From positions 1-64,000 of the forward strand of contig JAFMIR010000010.1 of the NCBI GenBank assembly GCA_017853885.1: DNA of 64,000 nt, given 5' to 3'. Both the position numbers and the translations under genes were made by a program. Source of the DNA: Prosthecobacter sp. GTDB taxonomy: Bacteria > Verrucomicrobiota > Verrucomicrobiia > Verrucomicrobiales > Verrucomicrobiaceae. Position 1 is the stretch's first letter. The number at the start of each line of letters is the position of its first letter. The notes beneath the pieces were generated by a model, which was given only the letters and a program-made list of their open reading frames with translations, was not told where the DNA came from and searched no databases. Shown here piece after piece: positions 27,222-36,079 of the stretch.

Positions 27222-28988
27222 ATGGCTGATCATGTGCCGCAACCCACTTTTGAACGTCTTTGGACGGGAACTGCTGTTTCGGCGGGGGTGGCGCATGCGG
27301 TGGTTCATGTGCTGAAAGACCACTTCGATGAGCCTGACCAGGATGCCATCGCGCCAGAGGCTGCAGACCATGAGATGAGGCGGCTGCACGCGGCACTGGA
27401 TGTGACCCGCCAAGAGATTGAAGCGTTGAAGCGTGAGATGGGCGCGGAGGAGGGCAGTGCGGAGAGCGAGATCTTTGAGACGCACCTGCTGATCCTGCAG
27501 GATGGCTCCATCCTGCGGCAGGTGGAGAAAACCGTGCGTGAGCAATTGGTGTGCGTGGACCATGCCTACTACCGGCTCATGACAAAGCACATGGAGAAGC
27601 TTCGTGGCCTCCAAGATGCCTATTTGCGGGAACGTTTTCTGGACATCAAGGACGTCACTCAGCGTGTGATGAGACACCTTCGGGGTGAATTGCTCGAAAC
27701 ACCCATGTTTGACGAGCCGGTGATCATTGTGGCGCATGACCTAACGCCCTCGGATACGGTCCAACTCGACCGCTCGAAGGTGCTGGGCTTTGCCTTGGAA
27801 ACCGGCAGTGCGGTATCCCATGCGGCGATCATCGCCAAATCGCTGGCGATTCCGGCGGTGGTGAAACTGCAAGGCATCTGCGAGACGCTGCACAGCGGAG
27901 ACGCGGTGTTTCTGGATGGTGAGGAAGGTCATCTCATCCTCAACCCGACGGCCGAGACCTTGGCACGCTACCGCAGCCGCGAGGAGCAGGCGGAAAAGCG
28001 TGAGGATGTCTTCCAGTTGGATCGGCATGGCGAGGCTGTGACACTTTGTGGACGCGTGATTTGTGTGGGGGCGAACGCTGAATTCGTTGAGGAGGCGGAA
28101 ATCGTCAAAGACAGTGGTGCTGAGGAGGTGGGACTTTTTCGGACGGAAATGCTACATCTCGAAAACCCCGACTCATCGGAGGATGAATTGGCTGCGGCCT
28201 ACAGCACCGTCGTGAAATCGCTCGCTCCCAAGCGCGTGGTGTTTCGCACGTTAGACCTCGGCGGAGACAAGGTGGACGAGCGTCTGGCCGCCGAGCCTGA
28301 GCCCAACCCCTTCCTTGGATGGCGAGGCATTCGTCTCTCGTTGGGGCGGCCGGATATGTTTCGAATGCAGCTTCGAGCGCTCCTGCGGGCCGCGATCCAT
28401 GGCCGTGTCGGCATCATGTTCCCCATGGTTTCCGGATTGCAGGAAGTGCTGGATGCCAAAACGCTACTAGCCGAGTGCGCGGCTGAGTTGGAGAGGGATG
28501 GTCAGAATGTTCCGGACGAGATCGAAGTGGGCGCGATGATTGAGATCCCAAGCGCAGCCCTTTCAGCGGATCAAATCGCCACTGAGGTGGATTTTTTCAG
28601 TCTCGGAACCAATGACCTGATCCAATACACGCTTGCGGTTGATCGCCTCAACGACCGGGTGGCCAACCTCTATCAGCCAACGCACCCGGCGGTGCTGCGG
28701 TTGATTGAATGTTCCGTTCAAGCTTCACGACGGGCCGGCATACGGATCGGCATTTGCGGTGAAATGGCATCCAGTTTGGAGCTCACGCCCCTCATGATCG
28801 GGCTCGGATTGAATGAGCTCAGCGTCGCCGCTGCTCAAGTCGCAAGGGTGAAACATGCCATCCGCAAGCTTAGTGTGCCCGAATGCCAAGCATTGGCCCA
28901 CCAGGCCCTCAAATGCAACCACTCGGCGGAGATTCTTGAAATGACAAGGTCTCATGCCATGCGCTGCTACCCCGAATTGTTCGAGTAA
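27222..28988 (+). CDS. ptsI: Phosphoenolpyruvate-protein phosphotransferase (PTS enzyme I)
   Basis: 588 residues. The N-terminal phosphohistidine domain contains GSAVSHAAIIAKSLAIPAVV with the active His near residue 199; the PEP-binding TIM barrel has GLFRTEMLHLE (near 304), FRTLDLGGDKV (near 341), NPFLGWRGIRLSLGRPDMF, FSLGTNDLIQYTLAVDR (near 459) and GICGEMAS with the catalytic Cys (near 510). It transfers phosphate from PEP to HPr. No HPr, EII or EIIA-Ntr gene is adjacent, so partners must lie elsewhere. Slightly extended N-terminus relative to E. coli EI. Confidence 0.95.
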   Translation: MADHVPQPTFERLWTGTAVSAGVAHAVVHVLKDHFDEPDQDAIAPEAADHEMRRLHAALDVTRQEIEALKREMGAEEGSAESEIFETHLLILQDGSILRQVEKTVREQLVCVDHAYYRLMTKHMEKLRGLQDAYLRERFLDIKDVTQRVMRHLRGELLETPMFDEPVIIVAHDLTPSDTVQLDRSKVLGFALETGSAVSHAAIIAKSLAIPAVVKLQGICETLHSGDAVFLDGEEGHLILNPTAETLARYRSREEQAEKREDVFQLDRHGEAVTLCGRVICVGANAEFVEEAEIVKDSGAEEVGLFRTEMLHLENPDSSEDELAAAYSTVVKSLAPKRVVFRTLDLGGDKVDERLAAEPEPNPFLGWRGIRLSLGRPDMFRMQLRALLRAAIHGRVGIMFPMVSGLQEVLDAKTLLAECAAELERDGQNVPDEIEVGAMIEIPSAALSADQIATEVDFFSLGTNDLIQYTLAVDRLNDRVANLYQPTHPAVLRLIECSVQASRRAGIRIGICGEMASSLELTPLMIGLGLNELSVAAAQVARVKHAIRKLSVPECQALAHQALKCNHSAEILEMTRSHAMRCYPELFE

Positions 28989-29175
28989 TTTGCTTCCGAT
29001 TGGGTGCGGTGCTTAGAGCACGCTGGGAAGATTTCCCGGCTGCTGTTCAGCCTCATGGTCGGTGTCATTCGCTCGCCAGCTAGGGGCCAAATAGCAGCGT
29101 CGCTTTTTCTTTGCTATTGAGTCAACCGCGCTTGCCGGTCATTTTCGACATTCTCTTTAAGAACAGGTCTAGTTC

Positions 29176-30270
29176 TTAGAGCTTGGGCATTCTGTAAAAC
29201 CCCTTGCTCGTAACTTGATCGAGATTGGCGGGCGTAATGATGAATGGGGGAATGGGGTATTCCTCTTTGGGCTTGTAGGCGGCATCCTTCCGTAGCTTCA
29301 GCACGATCTCGAGTGCAGCATCCACTAAGGGAGGTCTGCCTACCGTGGCGTCTATTTCGCCACTGCGGAGAAGGTGCATGCCTTCGTTCCGGCCCGGAAG
29401 GGCGTTCACTCCGGCAATCAGCAGGTTTTCCCGAATGTTGTAGGTGTTGGCACCTTTGACTACGCCTTGCGCAATCGTATCACTATGGGCAAAAACGATA
29501 TCGAACTGCTTCTGGATGCGAACAGCGTCCGCCAAGCGCTGGAATGCCTTCTCGGCAGACCCTTCCGTCGGTGCATCATGCACGATCAGCACTCCGGGTG
29601 CTGCTTTGAGTGCCTCGCCAAAGCCCGCTGCGACCTCGCTACACCATCGGGAATCATCTGAACCGCGAAGCTGCACCACACGCCCGGCAGGGGCGTCGCG
29701 GCCCTCCTCAGCAGCTTTGCGCCTGAGTGCCTCCACCGCCAACGACCCAGCAGCCTTCCCAATCTCAATGGGATCGCAATAAACTCGGGTAGTGCAGCCC
29801 TGCAGATGCTTGTCCAAGCTGATCACTGGAATGCTTGCCGAGAGGGCTTCTGCGATGAGGCTGGAGAATTCGGCGTTTTCCACCGGATCTATGATGATGG
29901 CGGCCGCTTGGCGTTGGATGGCTTCCCGAAGCTGCCGTGCTTGGGTCTCAGCTTTTCCCGATGCGTCGAAAGAAGTAAAACGGTTGCCAGATTGGCGGCC
30001 AACTAGAATCGTGAGCATGTTTTTTTGGAAGAGCTGATAGGCACTGCTGGTATGGGCTTGAAGAAAGACTACCTCGGCACGGTGGTCGTTTTTGTTGAGA
30101 CCCAGCGTTGCCGCCAATTCAGGCGGAGGCTGAAAGGTCATCGACTCTGGGTCCACTTGCCGGAGCTTCTCATGGTGCCGGGCCAAAAGATCCTTTGCGT
30201 CTTCATCTGGCGGCTCGCACGAGACGATCAGGGCGGTGGCAAGCAGAAGGCTTGTATAGCGGAGATGCAT
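29176..30270 (-). CDS. Lipoprotein sugar-binding protein (ribose-type periplasmic binding fold)
   Basis: 364 residues from MHLRYTSLLLATALIVSCEPP: a lipoprotein signal with lipobox IVSC, so it is membrane anchored. The mature part is a LacI/ribose-binding-protein fold: AEVVFLQAHTSSAYQLFQKN, QAAAIIIDPVENAEFSSLIAEAL, IPVISLDKHLQG, FDIVFAHSDTIAQGVVKGA and AGVNALPGRNEGMHLL. Such proteins feed ABC importers or act as sensors. No ABC ATPase or permease is adjacent, so it is an orphan in this window. Divergent from the UDP-glucuronate decarboxylase gene. Confidence 0.85.
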   Translation of the reverse strand: MHLRYTSLLLATALIVSCEPPDEDAKDLLARHHEKLRQVDPESMTFQPPPELAATLGLNKNDHRAEVVFLQAHTSSAYQLFQKNMLTILVGRQSGNRFTSFDASGKAETQARQLREAIQRQAAAIIIDPVENAEFSSLIAEALSASIPVISLDKHLQGCTTRVYCDPIEIGKAAGSLAVEALRRKAAEEGRDAPAGRVVQLRGSDDSRWCSEVAAGFGEALKAAPGVLIVHDAPTEGSAEKAFQRLADAVRIQKQFDIVFAHSDTIAQGVVKGANTYNIRENLLIAGVNALPGRNEGMHLLRSGEIDATVGRPPLVDAALEIVLKLRKDAAYKPKEEYPIPPFIITPANLDQVTSKGFYRMPKL

Positions 30271-30426
30271 GACAGGAGGGAGGGACAGCGGCAGTTCGGA
30301 AAGAGACTCGTTTTGCCATGAAACGCCGGCACGCACAAGAGTCCAGCGCGCTGAGCGCAACCCACTGAGTCTGAACTTGCGCAATGAGGGATCGGCTCCA
30401 GTATCCGCGCCTCTTTCCCCACACCC

Positions 30427-31383
30427 ATGAGTAAACCGAAGAAAACCGCTGTCGTCACAGGAGCCGCTGGCTTTCTCGGCTCACACCTCACAGACCGGTT
30501 GCTGGCGGAAGGTTTTCGCGTGATCGGTATGGATAACCTGATCACTGGCAACGTGCGGAACATCGAGCATTTGGCTGGGAATCCGGATTACGACTTCATC
30601 AAGCACGACGTGACGAAGTTCCTCTTTCTCCCTGGAAAAGTGGATCGGATCTTTCACTTCGCCTCGCCAGCCTCCCCCATCGACTACCTGCAAATCCCCA
30701 TTCAGACATTGAAAGTAAGCTCCTTGGGCACACACAATGTGTTGGGCCTCGCGAAAGAGAAAGGGGCGTCCTTTGTGCTAGCCTCCACCAGCGAGTGCTA
30801 CGGTGACCCGCTCGAGCATCCACAAAAGGAGACTTATTGGGGAAATGTGAACCCGATCGGCCCGCGTGGCTGCTACGACGAAGCCAAGCGTTTCGCCGAG
30901 GCGATGACAATGGCTTACCATCGGGCCCACGCTGTGGACACAAAAATTGTCCGCATCTTCAACACCTATGGTCCCCGCATGCGTTTGGAAGATGGGCGCG
31001 TTGTGCCAGCCTTCATTGGTCAGGCGCTGGCAGGCCGCCCACTAAGTGTTTTTGGCGATGGCAGTCAGACTCGCAGTTTTTGCTATGTGTCGGACCTCAT
31101 CGAAGGAATTTTTCGACTGTCCCAGAGTCATTATCACGAACCGGTCAACATCGGAAACCCGGATGAGATGACCATCTTGCAGTTTGCAGAGGCCATTGTG
31201 CGCCTCACAGGTTCCCGGCAGCCGATCGAGTTCAAGCCGCTGCCCGAAGATGATCCCAAAGTGCGCCAACCCGACATTTCGCTGGCCAAACAGCTTCTCG
31301 GTTGGGAGCCAAAAGTCTTTTTTAACGAGGGAATCGAAAAAACGATCGCTTATTTTCGCGATTTTCTGCGAATGAAACCTTGA
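30427..31383 (+). CDS. UDP-glucuronate decarboxylase/NAD-dependent epimerase (extended SDR)
   Basis: 318 residues. NAD-binding [15 protein letters not shown] (near residue 12), catalytic STSECYGDP (near 121) and Y-x3-K as [12 protein letters not shown] (near 148), then [11 protein letters not shown] and [17 protein letters not shown]. This combination and the length match UDP-glucuronate decarboxylase, which makes UDP-xylose; a 4-epimerase is the alternative. It supplies nucleotide sugars for surface glycans. It lies 58 bases upstream of the pilus-like locus on the same strand. Confidence 0.9.
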   Translation: MSKPKKTAVVTGAAGFLGSHLTDRLLAEGFRVIGMDNLITGNVRNIEHLAGNPDYDFIKHDVTKFLFLPGKVDRIFHFASPASPIDYLQIPIQTLKVSSLGTHNVLGLAKEKGASFVLASTSECYGDPLEHPQKETYWGNVNPIGPRGCYDEAKRFAEAMTMAYHRAHAVDTKIVRIFNTYGPRMRLEDGRVVPAFIGQALAGRPLSVFGDGSQTRSFCYVSDLIEGIFRLSQSHYHEPVNIGNPDEMTILQFAEAIVRLTGSRQPIEFKPLPEDDPKVRQPDISLAKQLLGWEPKVFFNEGIEKTIAYFRDFLRMKP

Positions 31384-31441
31384 TGTCGCTGCTGCTTTGT
31401 TGATAAAACCCCAATATTCCGAAACGAATCTCCAACCTCCC

Positions 31442-32086
31442 ATGAAGCATTCCCTCCTTCTCGTTTTCAGCCTTATTGGCTTGGTCGATTCTGCTTATTC
31501 TCAAGCTGCTGCGCCCTCTGGAGAAGCGCCCAAGGTGAAAGTGGACATGAAACGAGTGGTTCCTGGCGAGCAAGGCACCCCGGATTTCGCGGCCGGTAAT
31601 GTGAACATGAAAAGATGGCGTCCGAAAAAATGGTTTGAGTTGGATGCCGAGTTTGAGATCAAGGTCCCGCAGGATGCGGGTGGCCGAAACGGCAGCTACA
31701 GCGGCCTTCAGGCGAATGTTTATCTGGTTTTCAACGCCCAGACCAAAGATGGAAAATATGAGGCAGCGAAGGCCACTCTCACACTGACTTCGGTTCCTGC
31801 TTCTGAGAGTTGCCATTTGCTTGCCTACGTTTCACCGTCCGATCTTCGCGCCATTCTTCAGCGTGACACCTTCACCTCCACCACGGACATCCGCGGCTGG
31901 GGCATTGAGTTTGTCGCCGATGGTCAGCGTCTGGCGGGCGACGGCAATCCCAAGCCAACCACCGGCAATGTTTGGTGGGAGAAAACCGACAACCTGTCGA
32001 TTCGCGAAGGCGTGATCAAAGCGAAATCGGAAACCCCCTTTGCCATCTTGTTTGGCGACTACGATATCGAGGCCAAGACTCGCTGA
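31442..32086 (+). CDS. Amuc_1102-family pilus-like protein
   Basis: 214 residues from MKHSLLLVFSLIGLVDSAYSQ (signal peptide), fixed by position and by the Ala/Gln cleavage region. The mature protein is beta-rich (WFELDAEFEIKVPQDAGG, LQANVYLVFNAQTKDGK, TPFAILFGDYDIEAKTR) without a recognised enzyme motif. Its size, signal and position directly before the PilM-like gene match Amuc_1102 in the Akkermansia pilus-like locus. Likely exported and part of the machine. Assignment rests on synteny plus general character. Confidence 0.75.
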   Translation: MKHSLLLVFSLIGLVDSAYSQAAAPSGEAPKVKVDMKRVVPGEQGTPDFAAGNVNMKRWRPKKWFELDAEFEIKVPQDAGGRNGSYSGLQANVYLVFNAQTKDGKYEAAKATLTLTSVPASESCHLLAYVSPSDLRAILQRDTFTSTTDIRGWGIEFVADGQRLAGDGNPKPTTGNVWWEKTDNLSIREGVIKAKSETPFAILFGDYDIEAKTR

Positions 32087-32136
32087 TTTCTTGTTGCACG
32101 ATTCAGACCTGAAACAAGCGAACGAATTCCTCCAGC

Positions 32137-33882
32137 ATGGCCGACAATAAAAGCATTTCTGTAATCAACCTCGGGTCTCAGCGGGTGAGCGGTGCGGTGT
32201 TTGGAAGGACGCCGGGTGGCGACTTGATTCTCAAGCGTTTCGACGCCGTGGAACTTGACGGTGACCCGAGTCTCGATGTCAGCCGCCTGCCGCAACTCAA
32301 AGTGGCCGTTGATGAATTGGTGGGGCGCTTAAAGATCAAAGGCCAAGCCGTATGGTACAGTGTTGCTGGCCACACGGTTTTCACACGTTTCGTCAAGCTT
32401 CCTCCTGTCCAAGGTGACAAGATGGATCAGATTGTTGAGTTTGAGGCCAAGCAAAATGTGCCTTTCCCCATCGATGAAGTCACTTGGGACTATGAGCAGG
32501 TCAGTGATCCATCCAGCCTCGAACAAGAGGTGATTCTGGTGGCGATGAAATCGGACTCGCTCAATGAGATTCACGAGCAGGTGTCAGCGGCGGGGCTGAA
32601 GGGATTGGGGGTGGATCTCGCGCCTGCGGCCCTCTACAATTCTTTTCGTTACAACTATCCGGACGCGGACGAACCGGCGCTCGTGATCGACTTGGGTGCC
32701 AGATCCACCAATCTGGTTTTCATCGAGAACGGGCGTTTCTTCACTCGAAACCTGCTGGTGGGTGGAGCCTCGGTCACCAATGCCATCGCCAAAGAATTTG
32801 GCATATCTTTCACAGAGGCTGAACAGCAGAAGCTCAGCCAAGGCTTTGTTGCCTTAGGGGGAGCGGTCGAAGATCATCCCGATGAGGCTGTCAACGCCAT
32901 GTCCAAAGTGATGCGCAATGCCATGACCCGACTGCATGGTGAAGTCATGCGCACCATCAATTATTACAGAAGCAACCATGGTGGAGCTGCTCCCAAGCGA
33001 GTTTTTCTGGCTGGTGGCGGCGCGTCCACGGCCTTCATCAGCGAGTTCTTTGCTGAGAAGCTGAAACTGCCCATCGAGAACTTCAATGGCCTTCGTGGGG
33101 TGCAATTCGACCGTGGTGTGAATGAAGAGCAAGCTGCGGCAGCCGCTGCGACCCTGGGCGAGCTCGCAGGACTTGCCCTGCGTGGATTTGGCGGTTGCCC
33201 GGTGCAGTTGGAGCTTGTCCCTGATGCCATCGCCACGGCGCGGGATGCCGCCCGTCGTTCACCCGCTCTCATCATGGCGGGTCTGTGCCTCTTCGCGGCG
33301 CTCGGAGCCTCCATCTTCTGGTGTGAAAGCGCCAAGGCCACGATTGAAAATCGTCATGCTCAACTTCGAGCCGAAGGGGAAAGTTTGCTCGCGATGGGTC
33401 GTTCCATCCAGGCGTTGGAGGCAAAGCAGGAATCGTTTCGGACTCGCGCGCAGCAGTTGCAGCAGGTGGTTCAGGAGAGGTCATGGTGGGTCAGACTTCT
33501 CAATGACCTCAATCATGCGTTCTCGAATGACCTGATCTGGTTGACGGTCATTGAACCTTTGAAAGATGGCAAGCCCCTGACCCAGCCCTTGTGGGGTGGT
33601 GAAAAGGAGGCCGGCTCCGCCAGTGATAAGACAGCTGCGGCCAATCCCAGTTATGAATTGCGGATCCAAGGCCTCTATCGCATGAACAACGAAGGCGATC
33701 AGCAGGTCGTTACCGATTATGCCGCCAAGCTTGCCAAACTCGACTGGTTTACAGCCGCAGACTTTGAAACCAAAAAGGATTCTTACATCATCAAGCTCGA
33801 TACTGGCGCTGGGGATGATGCTCGTTTCGCTTATCAGTTCGAGCTGAAATTTCCCCTCAAAAACCCTCCTCAATTCAAATAA
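32137..33882 (+). CDS. Amuc_1101-family PilM-like protein fused to a PilN-like membrane part
   Basis: 581 residues. Residues about 5-345 are an actin-like PilM ATPase: SISVINLGSQRVSGAVFG, KQNVPFPIDEVTWDYEQV (typical PilM), LVIDLGARSTNLVFIENG, RVFLAGGGASTAFISEFFA. A membrane segment follows at about 373-395 (ALIMAGLCLFAALGASIFW), then a coiled-coil stretch and a PilN-like periplasmic domain (WVRLLNDLNHAFSNDLIWLT). In type IV pili PilM and PilN are separate cytoplasmic and inner-membrane proteins; here they are one polypeptide, as in Amuc_1101-type proteins. It would link the cytoplasmic side to the periplasmic alignment complex. Confidence 0.9.
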   Translation: MADNKSISVINLGSQRVSGAVFGRTPGGDLILKRFDAVELDGDPSLDVSRLPQLKVAVDELVGRLKIKGQAVWYSVAGHTVFTRFVKLPPVQGDKMDQIVEFEAKQNVPFPIDEVTWDYEQVSDPSSLEQEVILVAMKSDSLNEIHEQVSAAGLKGLGVDLAPAALYNSFRYNYPDADEPALVIDLGARSTNLVFIENGRFFTRNLLVGGASVTNAIAKEFGISFTEAEQQKLSQGFVALGGAVEDHPDEAVNAMSKVMRNAMTRLHGEVMRTINYYRSNHGGAAPKRVFLAGGGASTAFISEFFAEKLKLPIENFNGLRGVQFDRGVNEEQAAAAAATLGELAGLALRGFGGCPVQLELVPDAIATARDAARRSPALIMAGLCLFAALGASIFWCESAKATIENRHAQLRAEGESLLAMGRSIQALEAKQESFRTRAQQLQQVVQERSWWVRLLNDLNHAFSNDLIWLTVIEPLKDGKPLTQPLWGGEKEAGSASDKTAAANPSYELRIQGLYRMNNEGDQQVVTDYAAKLAKLDWFTAADFETKKDSYIIKLDTGAGDDARFAYQFELKFPLKNPPQFK

Positions 33883-33888
33883 GGCCTC

Positions 33889-34929
33889 ATGGACTGGATT
33901 CGTGAAAACAAAATGATCTCCACCCTTGCGGGCGTGATGGCAGCAGGCGTCCTCGTCTTGGGCTACCTGTTGTTTGAAGCCTGGGGAGGTTATTCGACAG
34001 CGATGGATGAATACTCGGCTCTGGGTCAGCAGATTGCCCAGATCAAAGGCTTGGCCTTGGCTCCCACCGAGCAAAACCTGAAGGCAAAACAGGCTCTGGT
34101 CGATGAGTATGGGGCCAATGTCAGCAAGTTGGGCGGCGCGCTTCTGATCCTCCAACCCTCTTCGGTGCCCACCAAACAGGCTGAATTCCAAACGAAGCTC
34201 AAGGACCGTGTGGTTCAGCTGAAAAACTTGGCGCAGAAACAGAAGGTTTCCTTGCCGCCGGACTTCGCTTTGGGCTTCAGCGAGTATCTGGGCACGCTCC
34301 CCACGTCGGACAGGGTGGCCACGGAGCTTTCTGGCTACTTGGATGGAGTGGAGGCCATTGTGAAACTTGCCGTCTACAGCAACGTCAAGTCTATCGATCT
34401 CTTGGAAAGAGCCTCTTTAGCAGATGAGAAGCAAGCGGCCCCTCGCCAGCCTCAGGCATCCGCTGGTCGTCCGGCTGTTGCTCCTCCGGGAATTCGGCCC
34501 GCAGTCACCTCTGTCAGTCTCATTGAAAAAAGAAATGTCTCGATCGTGATGACTCTCGATCAAGCAGCTCTTCAACTCATCCTGAGTCGACTGGCGAATC
34601 CTGATGACATGAAAGTCCGTCCTGAAGTGGATCAGTCTTACTTCACCAGTCTACGGGTGCTGCGTGTGGAAAACCAAACCAAGGAGGGACCGATTCGTCG
34701 TGATTCTTCGGGCGCGCTGAGCGCCGATGCTGCCGCAACACCTCCGCCCGCTCCTCCTGCCCCAACTGAAAATCAGCCGGCAGCGGACAATGCGAACAAA
34801 GCCCTGCTTCCCCCGCCGCCTGCGCCCGCCGACTCCGTCCCTGTGATCGGTCAGGAGTTGCTGAAGGTGCAAATGGAAATCGATCTCGTGAAATTCTCGG
34901 ATGCCATCAAGGTCCCCGCAGCTCCATGA
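33889..34929 (+). CDS. Amuc_1100-family pilus-like protein
   Basis: 346 residues, 6 bases after the preceding gene. An N-terminal membrane anchor (about residues 8-28, ISTLAGVMAAGVLVLGYLLF) is followed by a helical region with a coiled-coil pattern (30-110) and an alpha/beta domain (TSVSLIEKRNVSIVMTLDQ near 205, SYFTSLRVLRVENQ near 250), then a Pro/Ala-rich stretch (about 275-320). This PilO-like layout and its place between the 1101 and 1099 homologues match Amuc_1100 of Akkermansia, known for its interaction with host cells. Akkermansia Amuc_1100 is about 317 residues. Whether the host-interaction property is shared is unknown. Confidence 0.85.
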   Translation: MDWIRENKMISTLAGVMAAGVLVLGYLLFEAWGGYSTAMDEYSALGQQIAQIKGLALAPTEQNLKAKQALVDEYGANVSKLGGALLILQPSSVPTKQAEFQTKLKDRVVQLKNLAQKQKVSLPPDFALGFSEYLGTLPTSDRVATELSGYLDGVEAIVKLAVYSNVKSIDLLERASLADEKQAAPRQPQASAGRPAVAPPGIRPAVTSVSLIEKRNVSIVMTLDQAALQLILSRLANPDDMKVRPEVDQSYFTSLRVLRVENQTKEGPIRRDSSGALSADAAATPPPAPPAPTENQPAADNANKALLPPPPAPADSVPVIGQELLKVQMEIDLVKFSDAIKVPAAP

Positions 34930-34991
34930 TCCTTCCCAGCACTTCCCAGCTTTGAAAAGAACCCATTAATCGAAGACGAACGAGCACCACC

Positions 34992-35996
34992 ATGCAGAAG
35001 AGTTCCGGCAACTACGAAAAAGTCATCCTTGTGTTCGCGGCAATCGCCGCGATCGGGACGGCAGGGTATTTGGTGTATCTGACCCAAGGATTCAGTGACT
35101 TGTTGGTGCTTCCTGATGTGGTGTTGAGGAACAACATGAATCCCCCGGACAATCAAGGCGCTGTGGCCGCCATCCAAACCATCAGCAAAAAGTACAACTG
35201 GACTCCTCCGGTTATTGAAAAAAAAGCTGTTCCGCTCAACAAGTCGGTTCTGTTGGTGATGAAGGGCAGTGAGATTTTTGACCTTCAGGTGGCGGAACCG
35301 GCGTTTCGCCCTCCCATGACGAACGTTTTCTTGGTGGGGGACAAGGAAAAAAACCCGCCGGAAGACTCCTTGCCAAACCTGTATTCGCCCAATGTGGGAG
35401 AACTCGATGCGGATGATGATGGATTTTCCAATTTGGAGGAGTTCGAGGCCAAAACCAATCCGCGTGATCCTCAGTCCATGCCACCCTTGACCCATAAATT
35501 GGTCCTCAAGCAACGCATCAGCAATGACTATGTCCTCAAGCTTCAGGGTGGGGAAGACTCTGGAACCTTTCAGATTCGCCGTCTTGCGCCTGAGCCTGCC
35601 AAAAGCGTCTTCATCAACCTGAACACCGAATTCGGATTCGATAAAGGGGTGAACCGCTTCGTAGCTTTGTCTTTTGAGAAGAAGAAGGTGGTGCATCCCA
35701 AGCTTGGGGAAATCGATGCCTACTTCTTGAAGTTGCGCGACAACGCCACCCAGTCCGAGTTTGTGCTAGAGCAGGGCATCGATAAGAATTTGGCGGAATA
35801 TGAAGCCCAGTTTGAGTTCCGCTGGAAGCAGGTGGACACCGTTCCGAACGTCAAAAAGGATAAGACCTTCCAATTGCCGCGAGTGGGCACCACCTACCAA
35901 GTGTTGGATATTCTGGAAAACAAGGCGGTCATCTGTCCCGTTGGGGCCGATGGAAAACCCCTGAAAGACCAGAAACTGGAAATTCTTCAAAAATAG
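34992..35996 (+). CDS. Amuc_1099-family pilus-like protein with calcium-binding-like loop
   Basis: 334 residues with one N-terminal membrane segment (about 10-30, ILVFAAIAAIGTAGYLVYL). Residues about 137-155 read LDADDDGFSNLEEFEAKTN, the D-x-D-x-D-G...E-E pattern of thrombospondin-type-3/dockerin calcium loops. Two similar beta-rich halves (FDLQVAEPAFRPPMTNVFL; FQLPRVGTTYQVLDILENK) resemble PilP-type modules that contact the secretin. The gene precedes the secretin gene, as gspC/pilP does. Name by synteny with Amuc_1099. Confidence 0.82.
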   Translation: MQKSSGNYEKVILVFAAIAAIGTAGYLVYLTQGFSDLLVLPDVVLRNNMNPPDNQGAVAAIQTISKKYNWTPPVIEKKAVPLNKSVLLVMKGSEIFDLQVAEPAFRPPMTNVFLVGDKEKNPPEDSLPNLYSPNVGELDADDDGFSNLEEFEAKTNPRDPQSMPPLTHKLVLKQRISNDYVLKLQGGEDSGTFQIRRLAPEPAKSVFINLNTEFGFDKGVNRFVALSFEKKKVVHPKLGEIDAYFLKLRDNATQSEFVLEQGIDKNLAEYEAQFEFRWKQVDTVPNVKKDKTFQLPRVGTTYQVLDILENKAVICPVGADGKPLKDQKLEILQK

Positions 35997-36079
35997 CCTC
36001 TCTAAATCTTTCACTTTACGGAAAAAAAACTCGCCAAGCTCCCCTCAAATCTGTTAGTAAACTCCCTTCCACCGAAAAC

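Noticed and set aside
29158..29178. TAAGAAC/GTTCTTA hairpin at the end of the sugar-binding protein gene
   Set aside because: A 7-bp stem of low GC content with no T-run, so not a convincing terminator.
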